In this document: positions 46,654 through 54,713 of the stretch, piece after piece | Position numbering within the stretch: the first letter of the stretch is position 1 | Layout of the letters: each line of letters opens with the position of its first letter | Assembly: GCA_020638065.1 (NCBI GenBank) | Contig: JACKJG010000002.1 | Location: 248,001 to 312,000 of the forward strand | Length of the DNA stretch: 64,000 nucleotides | Direction of reading: 5' to 3' | Origin: Hyphomicrobiaceae bacterium | Lineage (GTDB): Bacteria > Pseudomonadota > Alphaproteobacteria > Rhizobiales > Devosiaceae | Notes under the pieces: model-generated | What the model was told of the DNA's origin: nothing | The model's database searches: none | What the model saw: only the letters and a program-made list of their open reading frames with translations | Made by a program: the position numbers and the translations under genes

Positions 46654-46932
46654 CTGTGTCGCCACTCATGGGAGACATTCAACATAACAAGTTGTTTTTA
46701 GTCCGCCGAGTCGTTTGCCCAACTAAAGGTCTGGCAGATCCAACTCGGTATTCGGTGCCATCAATCCTCAGCATCGACCGCCTATGGTGACCGCCGAGTG
46801 CAAAACCACTTAGGCTTTCACAGGGGATTCCAACGTGCCGAGCTCCAGGGAGGATGCTCGCGCTGAAACCGTCAATAGCTGCTTGCAGACCGCCCGCTCC
46901 GCCGCACCACATTCTCGTTGGGAAAGGAGGAC

Positions 46933-47827
46933 TGACCTGAGCCCCAACTTCCCTCCGGTTATGAGGAGAGTCCTTGGGTTGATTTGTGGCCTCATGCGGC
47001 TCGTTTTCCTGAGTCCTTTTCATTGCAAACTCAGCTGGCGTGATATTGCCCGGCGCCGAGTGCGGTCGTTGGGTGTTGTAGTCCTCTTTCCAGTGCGTGA
47101 TGCGAATGCGAGCTTTCTTCAGAGTGGAGAAAAGTGTCTCGTTGAGGCACTCGTCCCTAAAGCTGCCGTTGCAGCTCTCGATGAAGCCGTTCTGCATCGG
47201 CTTGCCCGGAGCGATGTAATGCCAGTCGATCTGCCGGCCCTGAGATCAGCGCAGGATCGCCATGCTGGTGAACTCGGTCCCGTTGTCTGAGGCGATGGTG
47301 CCCGGTTGCCCACGACAGGCAATGATCTGATCCTGCTCTCTGGCGACCCTTGGGCCGGACAGCGAGGTATCCACCACCAGCGCCAGGCACTCCCGCGTGT
47401 GATCGTGCACAATGGTCAGAACCCGTAACCGCCGGCCATCGGTGAAGGCGTCGCTGACGAAGTCCAGGCACCAGCGTTGATAGGCACGATCCGGTACAAC
47501 CATCGGACGTCTGGTGCCCAAGGCCCGCATGCGGCCGCCTCTGCGTCGCACCTGGAGCTTCTCCTCGCGATACAGCCGCCTAAGCTTCTTGATGTTCATA
47601 TCGATACCCTGGCGCTGCAGCATCACATGGATGCGCCGATAGCCAAACCGTCGTCGCTCACCAGCGATCGTCTTCATGGCCTCCCGCAGATCCTGATCAA
47701 CGGGCAGGACGCTGCGGTAACGCACACTCGATCGATCAGCTCCCAGCACCTCACACACCCGCCGCTGGCTCACACCATGTAACTGGCAGGCGTGCGCCAC
47801 AGCCTCCCGCTTTGCGTCGGGCGTCAA
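46933..47827 (-). pseudogene. IS3-family transposase OrfB with internal stop
   Basis: The integrase-type OrfB is read from about 47827: DAKREAVAHACQLHG, the HTH-21 region SVRYRSVLP, first catalytic Asp in RWCLDFVSDAF, second Asp in IASDNGTEF, and Glu in GFIESCNGSF. A TGA at 47246-47248 splits it in frame between AILR and SQGR, where family members normally have tryptophan, so a single TGG to TGA change explains it. The frame then continues past the left inverted repeat and stops only at 46679, adding foreign residues. Not functional without readthrough. Confidence 0.8.
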
Positions 47828-47869
47828 CGTTCGCTTGGCGCTGCTCGAACCGGTGGCGCAGCGCGCTCA

Positions 47870-48129
47870 CTTGTGCAGCAACATCCTTCAGGATGGCGTT
47901 GTCGAGCATCGCCTCGGCCAAAAGCTTCTTCAGCTTGGCGTTCTCATCCGAAAGCACCTTCAACTTGCGGGCGTCGGATACCTCCAACCCGCCACACTTG
48001 GCCTTCCAATTGTAGAAGGTGGCAGAGCATGATTCCATGCTTGCGGCACACATCAACGGCCGGTGTTCCCGCCTCTTGCTCCTTGAACACCCCAATAATC
48101 TGCTCTTCCGTGAACCATGAACGCTTCAT
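47870..48129 (-). pseudogene. IS3-family OrfA with frameshift
   Basis: The first frame opens at about 48129, MKRSWFTEEQIIGVFKEQEAGTPAVDVCRKHGI, the usual OrfA helix-turn-helix. It then shifts: the expected SSATFYNWKAK continuation appears in another frame (CSATFYNWKAKCGGLEVSDARKLKVL, then the leucine-zipper LSDENAKLKKLLAEAM). One extra base after the KHGI codons accounts for the shift. Together with the stop in OrfB this shows that the element is decayed. Confidence 0.75.
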
Positions 48130-48331
48130 CTGTCCGTCTCCTGTGCGTGACGGACTCAACCCAAAAAATGAAGGAAATCTAGGGGCTCAGGTCATGCGCA
48201 AGCGAACAACTCGATGCCTTCGTTGCTCTCCGCTCCATTCCAGCCAGTGAACACTAAACGGAAAACTCGAACCGAAAGCGATCCAGTTTTTGCGGGTCAG
48301 AGCAGACACAACATGGATGTACGATCCGAAC

Positions 48332-49162
48332 TTACTTGAGAGCACCTTCCACAAGGCCGCCCTGAATCTGCCGGCGAAAGATAACGAAGACAATCATCGG
48401 CGGCAATGTCGCAATGGTCAGAGCAGCAGTTTTCAGAGTCGTATCAGATGTAAACTGTCCATTGAATGCCATCATACCCAGGGTAACGGTTCTTATTTCC
48501 GCACTGTTCAGATAGACCAATGGCCACAGAAAGTCATTGAATATCCAAACAAAATAGATGATTCCAACTGTTACAAATGCAGGCCGCGCTAACGGAAGCA
48601 TTATCCGGAAAAATATCTCAAATTCTGACGCGCCATCTATCCGGGCTGCCTCGATGAGTTCTTTTGGTATGCTAGAGAAGTAGGCCCGAAAAAAGAATAT
48701 GGCAAATGGTACCCAAGCCAGATAGGTTAGTATAACTGCAAGATATGTGTTTACGAGTCCAATTGTACTCATGATTTTGAAGGCCGGAATCATTATGACC
48801 TGCGGCGGAATCATCATTCCCGTCAGGAAGTAGAAGAATAGGATGTTCGCTCCGCGAAATTTGTAGTGTGCAAATGCGTAGCCCGCTGCGCTGCAGATAA
48901 ACAGCAATCCAGCGACAGACACAGTAGTGATTAGTAGTGAATTGACATACAGACGCAGAAATCCACCGAACTGCCAAGCCGTGGAAAAATTATCTAGCCG
49001 CCATTCAGCCGGTAGTCCAAACGCGTTGCTTGTGTAATCCGATAACGTCTTAAATGACGTCATGATCATCCATCCGAATGGCAAAAGTATCGAACCGGCA
49101 AACACCAGCAGCAGCATATAAGCTGCAATCCGGACCGGAATCGGAAAGACCGAGAAATTCAT
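48332..49162 (-). CDS. Sugar ABC transporter permease (MalG type), fucose island
   Basis: 276 residues with six membrane helices and the EAA loop (PKELIEAARIDGASEFEIFFRIMLPLARP). It overlaps the upstream MalF-type gene by four bases. Codon use is visibly more A/T-rich than in the importer genes at 41-46 kb, as through the whole 48.3-56.2 kb stretch. It ends the binding protein, MalF, MalG operon. There is no ATPase in this operon. The 137 bases between this gene and the IS3 end hold nothing I can support. Confidence 0.92.
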   Translation of the reverse strand: MNFSVFPIPVRIAAYMLLLVFAGSILLPFGWMIMTSFKTLSDYTSNAFGLPAEWRLDNFSTAWQFGGFLRLYVNSLLITTVSVAGLLFICSAAGYAFAHYKFRGANILFFYFLTGMMIPPQVIMIPAFKIMSTIGLVNTYLAVILTYLAWVPFAIFFFRAYFSSIPKELIEAARIDGASEFEIFFRIMLPLARPAFVTVGIIYFVWIFNDFLWPLVYLNSAEIRTVTLGMMAFNGQFTSDTTLKTAALTIATLPPMIVFVIFRRQIQGGLVEGALK

Positions 49163-50079
49163 TGTGGGCTCCCAAACCGACGTGACAGGAGCAACTGAAT
49201 CGCGGTGACAACCACCACTACTAAAAAGAGGACCACAGCGATCGCGGCTCCGTAACTCAGCCTCCCGCTCGTGAAAGCCGTGTAGTACATATAAGTGCTA
49301 AGAACCTCTGAGGCATGAAATGGACCGCCCTTGGTCATTACAATGATTAGGTCAAAGAGCAAGAACGCCCCAGTCACGGCGAGTATCATGACAACCACCA
49401 GAACGTTCCGAATAAGCGGAATTGTGATGTACCAAATCGTGGCGAAGGGTCCGGCACCATCTATTCGGGCCGCGTCAATGTACTCCTTAGGGACGGCCTG
49501 CAAGCCTGCGGTGATCAGCAAAATAAAGAAACCCAGTTCGCGCCATATGAATACTGCGAGGACGCTTCCAGTTGCTGTGCTTTTACTTCCCAACAACTGA
49601 AGGTTGGCCATGCCTTCAATGCCGAACGCTTCGGCAAGACCTTTGACGACGCCGCTGGTAGGACTCAAGAGCAATGAGAACACCAGACCGATCACCACAC
49701 TGGAAAGTACGATCGGGATGAAGAAGACCGTGGAGAAAACAGTGTGCCCGACCGGCCTGGTGTGTAGGATAAGCGCAATCAACAATGCCAGGGCAATAAT
49801 CGCAATGAGAGCGCCCGCTACAAAGAACAGATTGTTTTGCAGCGACGTCCAAAAGAAGCGATCGTTCAGCAGAGTTGCGTAGTTCTCTAAGCCAGCAAAA
49901 CGAATGCGATCCCATCCGATCCCGTTCCAATGAGTGAAACTTAACCCGAGAGAGCCGAGAGCTGGCAAAATCCAGAACGCGGTGAAGAACACAAATGAAG
50001 GCGCAATAAACAATATTGGTGCGTGCCGATTTAGCGCTTCGCGCAGCCGCCATCGGTGACTTGACGTTTGTTGGGGCAT
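49159..50079 (-). CDS. Sugar ABC transporter permease (MalF type), fucose island
   Basis: 306 residues if it begins at the ATG at 50079 (MPQQTSSHRW); a TTG at 50115 is in frame and neither has a strong ribosome site. Six helices and the EAA loop KEYIDAARIDGAGPFATIWYITIPLIRNV identify a CUT1 permease. It works with the MalG-type protein that follows and the binding protein that precedes it by 56 bases. It probably imports fucosylated oligosaccharides, judged from the alpha-L-fucosidase in the island. Confidence 0.9.
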   Translation of the reverse strand: MPQQTSSHRWRLREALNRHAPILFIAPSFVFFTAFWILPALGSLGLSFTHWNGIGWDRIRFAGLENYATLLNDRFFWTSLQNNLFFVAGALIAIIALALLIALILHTRPVGHTVFSTVFFIPIVLSSVVIGLVFSLLLSPTSGVVKGLAEAFGIEGMANLQLLGSKSTATGSVLAVFIWRELGFFILLITAGLQAVPKEYIDAARIDGAGPFATIWYITIPLIRNVLVVVMILAVTGAFLLFDLIIVMTKGGPFHASEVLSTYMYYTAFTSGRLSYGAAIAVVLFLVVVVVTAIQLLLSRRFGSPQ

Positions 50080-50135
50080 GGTTCGTCCGGGTTGGAATGG
50101 GTTGGCGGGCAACAAACAGTCGCCCGCCGAAAGGC

Positions 50136-51443
50136 CTAAATGCCGAACTTTGTTGACATTAAATCAGTGACACAATCTTCGTGGCCCTGGCCGACCTCTT
50201 CAGGCGTGATATCGCCCGTCAGAATGCCTTGGCTTGCTTGCCAAGTCCAAGGTACATTACACGCTTGGTCTTCAAGCATGTCGCCAAACGGCACTGCTGC
50301 GGTTGAATTGGCCAACAGCTCCGCTATCCTTTTGAACTCGTCGGAATAGTCCCAATTGGAGGTATCGTAAACGTATGGGGTTAGACCCACTGTCTCCTCG
50401 GCCCACTGTCGCTGGACGGGCTCACTCATCAGGTACTCAAGGAAACGTTTCGCCTCTTCTGGGTGTTCCGAGGATTCAGTTATGCTGACCACGAGTCCCG
50501 CGGTCACAAGGTCAGTCTGCTTGCCAGGGTACCCTTCGACCTCGGGGAAGGGTATCACCCCAAAGTTCATGTCAGGCGCGATGCTCTGAATGTTTGCGAG
50601 GAACCACGATCCCATGATGAAGATAGGCGCTTCTTCGTTCAGAAAGAGCCGGTACGCTGCGGGATAGTTGTCGGCAAGATAGCCAGCGGTGAAGTATCCG
50701 CGATCTTGAAGTTCCTTAAACATCTCCCAGGACACTGTTTCTTCCTGGTCGGTAAAGCGCGCTTCACCGGCCGCTGTTGGGTCGAGGGTTCGGAACCAAA
50801 CACTAACGTAATCCTCGTAGCCGAACAGCCTGAGCAATAGATGATTGTGCAGGTGATTTCCGGGCCATCCTTCCTGGTTTCCGAAAGCGATTGGAGCGAT
50901 TCCGGCCTGCTTGAATGTCTCAGCAGCCTCTAAGAGACCATTCCAGGTGTTGAGACTCTGAGGGTCAATTCCCTGTTCGGCCAGCATATCTGCATTGAAG
51001 TACAAAAGATTGCCGATATTGAGCACCAGCGGGATGCCCCATGCTCTTCCGCCCAGCTTGTAAAATGTGTCGAGCCCGGGTCGCACTGTTACGCCGCTTT
51101 CAGCAATGAAGTCTGAGAGATCGAGCAACTGCCCAGCTTCAGCATATTGAAACATTGCACCACCCGCATTCACTTGTACGATGTCGGCAGGTGAGCCACC
51201 CGCGAATGACGTCTTCAGCGCAGTTTCGTAGGGCGTGTTTTCAAAGCCAGTGTGCGTCACCACAATGTCGGGGTTAGCCTCATTAAAGGCTTCGACAATT
51301 GCCGTAATTGACTCCAATCCCGGCGACGCTGAAAACTCACTCCAGAAGTCCAATTGTACTTGGGACATTGCAGGTAGCGTCGCAAAAGATGTGGCGACAG
51401 CAATGACCGCGACCCCCAAACTCCTCTTCTCAAACAAACTCAT
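50136..51443 (-). CDS. Sugar ABC transporter substrate-binding protein, fucose island
   Basis: 435 residues from the ATG at 51443, preceded by CAGGAGGG. The frame is open 29 codons upstream but lacks a site. A Sec signal peptide covers about 1-25 (MSLFEKRSLGVAVIAVATSF, cleavage near PAMSQ). The mature part is a family-1 extracellular sugar-binding protein (VQLDFWSEFSASPGLESI, VEAFNEANPDIVVTHTGFE). It collects the sugar or oligosaccharide in the periplasm for the MalF/MalG pair. It is divergent in control from the regulator gene, which lies upstream on the same strand. Confidence 0.9.
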   Translation of the reverse strand: MSLFEKRSLGVAVIAVATSFATLPAMSQVQLDFWSEFSASPGLESITAIVEAFNEANPDIVVTHTGFENTPYETALKTSFAGGSPADIVQVNAGGAMFQYAEAGQLLDLSDFIAESGVTVRPGLDTFYKLGGRAWGIPLVLNIGNLLYFNADMLAEQGIDPQSLNTWNGLLEAAETFKQAGIAPIAFGNQEGWPGNHLHNHLLLRLFGYEDYVSVWFRTLDPTAAGEARFTDQEETVSWEMFKELQDRGYFTAGYLADNYPAAYRLFLNEEAPIFIMGSWFLANIQSIAPDMNFGVIPFPEVEGYPGKQTDLVTAGLVVSITESSEHPEEAKRFLEYLMSEPVQRQWAEETVGLTPYVYDTSNWDYSDEFKRIAELLANSTAAVPFGDMLEDQACNVPWTWQASQGILTGDITPEEVGQGHEDCVTDLMSTKFGI

Positions 51444-51495
51444 TTCTTTCCCTCCTGAGATGCGAACCAAAAACCGATATATTGGTATATGTTTT

Positions 51496-51534
51496 TTGAC
51501 TCGAGTCAATATGCTCGAATGCTGCAACATTCGA
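51496..51534. promoter_or_regulatory. Two palindromes upstream of the fucose-island ABC operon
   Basis: A perfect 14-base palindrome TTGACTCGAGTCAA (51496-51509) includes a TTGACT that could act as the -35 of the minus-strand ABC operon. Six bases further is a second dyad, TCGAATG (51515-51521) and CATTCGA (51528-51534) with a six-base spacer. Both lie between the binding-protein start and the end of the GntR gene, so they are candidate operators of that regulator. Confidence 0.5.
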
Positions 51535-51581
51535 ATCGGACGCGACGCACTGTGTGTTTTGGGAATTCAAGAAGCGCAGGA

Positions 51582-52448
51582 CTACTCGTCGCGTCGCGCC
51601 TCTCGCAGAAAACTCTCATACCGATCGAGATCAACGTTTGAAACCGACGAAAAATAGTCGGACTGTTCAACAATGAGGCGACGGATTGTTTCAAACACCC
51701 GGTCCAAATGAACCTTCATAGCGGCGGCGGCTTCGTCTGAAGCACGGATCTTAAGCGCAGTTGCAATAGCAGTGTGCTCTTTAAGCACGACACTGAGGTG
51801 AGAGGGCGCCGGAAAAGCAAGTCGACGTACGCGGTCGAGTTGAGCTTTTGCGCTATTAATAATCTTCCACATACCAGGAGACGCCCCAATGTCACAGATC
51901 ATGCTGTGAAATTCTTCATCAAGCTCGTAGAATCCGTCGTAGTCCAGGTCTTCTGCTAGTTTTGTTTGCTGATGAAGATTGAAGTCTAATTTTCTTTCCG
52001 CAGACGTATTCATTTTAGCGGCCGCAAGGCGGACTACTTTCATCTCCAACGCATCTCGCACCAATTGACCATCAAAGACATCTTGAAGATTTATTCGCGA
52101 AACAAATGTCCCGCTATTTGGAATGACGAGAACAAGGTTTTCCACACTCAATTGCAGGATCGCTTCCCGCAATGGTGTGCGCGATACGCCAAGCTGTTCG
52201 CACAGTTGGCGCTCATTAATCAAACACCCTGGAGGCATCACAAGCGTCACAATGGCCGCTCTCAAGACGTCATAGACCTGGGGTGCTTTGGGTAGCGCTG
52301 GGTCGATGCGGTCGACCAGGCTTGCCGGCAGAACCGGCCCATTTAGGGTCTCAGACGGGTTGCCGATCTGGCTGTTCTTGCGTGGTCTTGGCACTTGGGA
52401 ATCCTTGCAGCACGAATTCGCTTTTAGCGGCGTTGACAGAAAACCCAT
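51582..52448 (-). CDS. GntR-family transcription regulator with FCD domain, fucose island
   Basis: 288 residues. After a ~45-residue leader rich in polar residues comes the winged helix (QVYDVLRAAIVTLVMPPGCLINERQLCEQLGVSRTPLREAILQLS) and then an FCD domain with FHSMICDIG, LKEHTAIATAL and MKVHLDRVFETI histidines. It is divergent from the SDR gene at 52541 and upstream of the ABC operon, so it probably controls both arms of the island. The leader is longer than usual; a later start cannot be excluded, since no strong ribosome site was seen. Confidence 0.88.
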   Translation of the reverse strand: MGFLSTPLKANSCCKDSQVPRPRKNSQIGNPSETLNGPVLPASLVDRIDPALPKAPQVYDVLRAAIVTLVMPPGCLINERQLCEQLGVSRTPLREAILQLSVENLVLVIPNSGTFVSRINLQDVFDGQLVRDALEMKVVRLAAAKMNTSAERKLDFNLHQQTKLAEDLDYDGFYELDEEFHSMICDIGASPGMWKIINSAKAQLDRVRRLAFPAPSHLSVVLKEHTAIATALKIRASDEAAAAMKVHLDRVFETIRRLIVEQSDYFSSVSNVDLDRYESFLREARRDE

Positions 52449-52540
52449 ATATCAGTTAAACAACCAAACGTCGACACTTGGGAGTTTGTTTGTTTCGTTC
52501 CTGCGCGTCGAATTCCACAACAACTGGCAACGCAGAAAAT

Positions 52541-53296
52541 ATGAACGAGACTACTCGAATGAGCACTGCCGACATGACCGCGCTTGTTACAGGTGCTGCT
52601 GGCGCAATCGGCTCGGCAGTGACCAATGCTCTCTTGCATGATTGCGCGCGTGTCATTGCTGTGGATGTTGACGAAGCTGGCCTCGTTGCACTCAAAAATC
52701 GGCATCCGAATGTCATTCCGATGAGCGCAGACTTCTCGTCAATTTCTAACGTCGAAAGTTTGGCGTCGGAAGTGGTCAAGCAATTCGGTTGCGTTGATAT
52801 TCTTGTGAACAACGCAGGTGTCCTCTCCAACAATAAGATCATCGATACCCGAAACGAGGAATGGAACCAAGTTCACGCCGTTAACGTGGATGCTGCTTTC
52901 GCTCTAATCCGTACATTAGTATCGCCGATGCGCCGACAGCAATGGGGACGCATCGTGAATCTCGCGTCGTTCGCCGCCAAATCTGGTGGCCTGACTTCCG
53001 GCACGGCCTACTCGGTCTCCAAGGCGGCAATGATTGGCCTGACCTTCAGCGTTGCGAGAGAGACCGCAGCTGAAGGGGTAACTGTCAATGCAATTGCGCC
53101 AGCGTACGTCATGTCGCAAATGATTGAGACGCAACTGACTGCCGAACAACGCGAAAAGCAACTGACCAGTATCCCCGTGGGGCGATTCTGCGAACCGGTT
53201 GAGGTAGCCCACACCGTGAGGTTTCTGGCGTCTCCGCTTGCAGGTTTCATAACAGGAGAGGTGATCGACATGAACGGCGGCCTTCAATTCGACTGA
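52541..53296 (+). CDS. SDR-family oxidoreductase, fucose island
   Basis: 251 residues from the ATG at 52541; ATG codons at 52559 and 52574 are alternatives, and none has a strong site. Cofactor motif LVTGAAGAIGSA, LVNNAGVL, and Tyr-x3-Lys in AYSVSKAAM are intact; the ending DMNGGLQFD is FabG-like. In the oxidative L-fucose pathway an SDR oxidises 2-keto-3-deoxy-L-fuconate, so this is the likely role, though an L-fucose dehydrogenase role is also possible. It is followed at 33 bases by the mutarotase. Confidence 0.8.
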   Translation: MNETTRMSTADMTALVTGAAGAIGSAVTNALLHDCARVIAVDVDEAGLVALKNRHPNVIPMSADFSSISNVESLASEVVKQFGCVDILVNNAGVLSNNKIIDTRNEEWNQVHAVNVDAAFALIRTLVSPMRRQQWGRIVNLASFAAKSGGLTSGTAYSVSKAAMIGLTFSVARETAAEGVTVNAIAPAYVMSQMIETQLTAEQREKQLTSIPVGRFCEPVEVAHTVRFLASPLAGFITGEVIDMNGGLQFD

Positions 53297-53329
53297 TCCA
53301 TTGCGCAATCACGAACGAGGACTCATCCA

Positions 53330-53653
53330 TTGCAGAGATTTGGCCAGGTAATTGGACTGCACGACGAGACGTGGGACGAATACTGTAAGGTTCACGAAGG
53401 GCCCGGAGTGCGTGATCTTCTCGCGATCGCGAACATACGCAACTTCAGCATCTTTCTTCAGCGCATGCCAGACGGCCTACTTTATGAGTTCGCCTACTTC
53501 GAATACGTCGGCGACGACTTCGTGCGCGACATGGAGTGGCTGAATGCTCAGCCGCGACACCGCGAATGGCTGCAACTTTGTGATCCAATGCAACGTCCTC
53601 TACCTGGTGCTGAAGGATGGACTCGCATGAGACCAATTTACTTTAACCCTTGA
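53330..53653 (+). CDS. RhaM/DUF718-family mutarotase, probably for L-fucose
   Basis: 107 residues from a TTG at 53330 (gaggactcatcca upstream). It belongs to the same family as the protein at 294-611: strand RFGQVIGLHDETW, conserved His22 in EYCKVHEGPG, and the C-terminal RPIYFNP strand. The double tryptophan is replaced by EWLNAQPRHREWLQL, a hint of different specificity. Family members next to fucosidase and fucose dehydrogenase genes act as L-fucose mutarotases, and that is the inference here. It is 6 bases before the aldo/keto reductase. Confidence 0.78.
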   Translation: MQRFGQVIGLHDETWDEYCKVHEGPGVRDLLAIANIRNFSIFLQRMPDGLLYEFAYFEYVGDDFVRDMEWLNAQPRHREWLQLCDPMQRPLPGAEGWTRMRPIYFNP

Positions 53654-53659
53654 GGCCGA

Positions 53660-54676
53660 GTGCGAAACGTTCGAAAGGGAAGTTCATTGAGTCGTGACAA
53701 AGAGGACCGACTTCCTGGCTACGGCTTCGGAACAAGTGGCCTTGGCAATTTGGGTTGCACGTTGAGTGAAAGCGAGGCTCGTGAGGTTCTTGAGAGCGCG
53801 TGGCAATCGGGGTTCCGCTACTTTGATACTGCGCCTCTTTACGGCCACGGATTGAGCGAACTGAGAGTTGGTCAATTCCTGCGCGAGCAGCACCGCGACT
53901 CCTTCATGGTCTCCACCAAAGTTGGAAGATACCTCGTGCCACCGCTGGGTCGAACGGTTGATCACGGGCTCTGGACACCTTCTTCAGGTTTGCTGCCGGT
54001 GATTGATTACTCGTACGAAGGCACAATGCGTTCACTCGAACAATCTCATTCGAGGCTGGGGCTAGACCGGATTGATATTGTCTTCATCCATGACCTCGAC
54101 CGCCGCACACAGGGGGCCGCCTTTAACAAACGTCGCGAACAAGCGGTGCTTGGCGCGTACAAGGCACTTGATGAGTTACGTCGGGCCGGCCACATCAAAA
54201 TGATTGGAATTGGACTGAATGAGGCTGATGTCGCAGCAAACTTCATTCGGGACGTGAACATCGACATCGCCATGATAGCCGGACGATACACGCTGCTCGA
54301 CCAAAGCGCAGCGATTGATTGTCTGCCAACAGCAATGACCAAGGGCACCAAGATCGTTGCAGCGGGTGTTTTTAACTCCGGCATCTTGGCATCGGGAGCT
54401 GTCCCGAACGCGACCTACGACTATTCGAAAAGCTCGCCAGAGATCTTGAGTCGCGTTGTGCAAATTGAAAGGGTCTGTCTTCGACACGGCACTCCAATAG
54501 CGGCCGTCGCCGCTCAATTTTCGCTGGCCCATCCGGCTGTCTGCACGGTCGTTCTGGGTGGGACGACTGCGGAACACGCGGAAGCCTGTTATCGCGCCCT
54601 CACATTCCCTGTGCCGCACGAACTGTGGAAAGACCTGTATAATCAAGGTCTGTTGCCCACAACGCCTCAACACTGA
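53660..54676 (+). CDS. Aldo/keto reductase, probable L-fucose (D-threo-aldose) 1-dehydrogenase
   Basis: 338 residues from a GTG at 53660; a TTG at 53687 with gggaag before it is equally possible. The AKR tetrad is visible: Asp and Tyr in YFDTAPLYGHGLSE, Lys in VSTKVGRYLVP, His in VFIHDLD. The GFGTSGLGNLGCTLSESEA opening is typical of the D-threo-aldose 1-dehydrogenase/pyridoxal 4-dehydrogenase branch, which oxidises L-fucose to L-fucono-lactone with NAD(P)+. It lies between the mutarotase and the alpha-L-fucosidase, which fits that role well. Confidence 0.85.
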   Translation: MRNVRKGSSLSRDKEDRLPGYGFGTSGLGNLGCTLSESEAREVLESAWQSGFRYFDTAPLYGHGLSELRVGQFLREQHRDSFMVSTKVGRYLVPPLGRTVDHGLWTPSSGLLPVIDYSYEGTMRSLEQSHSRLGLDRIDIVFIHDLDRRTQGAAFNKRREQAVLGAYKALDELRRAGHIKMIGIGLNEADVAANFIRDVNIDIAMIAGRYTLLDQSAAIDCLPTAMTKGTKIVAAGVFNSGILASGAVPNATYDYSKSSPEILSRVVQIERVCLRHGTPIAAVAAQFSLAHPAVCTVVLGGTTAEHAEACYRALTFPVPHELWKDLYNQGLLPTTPQH

Positions 54677-54713
54677 CGAGCGGCTACTCGCTCGCACCAA
54701 ATTGGAGTTTATC

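Larger units (their letters stand above)
46933..48194 (-). mobile_element. IS3-family insertion sequence, inactivated
   Basis: About 1262 bases, the normal size for IS3-family elements. The ends carry a matching 13-base inverted repeat: TGACCTGAGCCCC at 46933-46945 and its complement at 48182-48194. Between them are a helix-turn-helix OrfA and a DDE integrase-type OrfB on the minus strand, both damaged. No convincing 3-4 base target duplication is seen (gac before, tgc after). It lies exactly at the junction between the high-GC mannoside cluster and the lower-GC fucose island. Confidence 0.85.
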
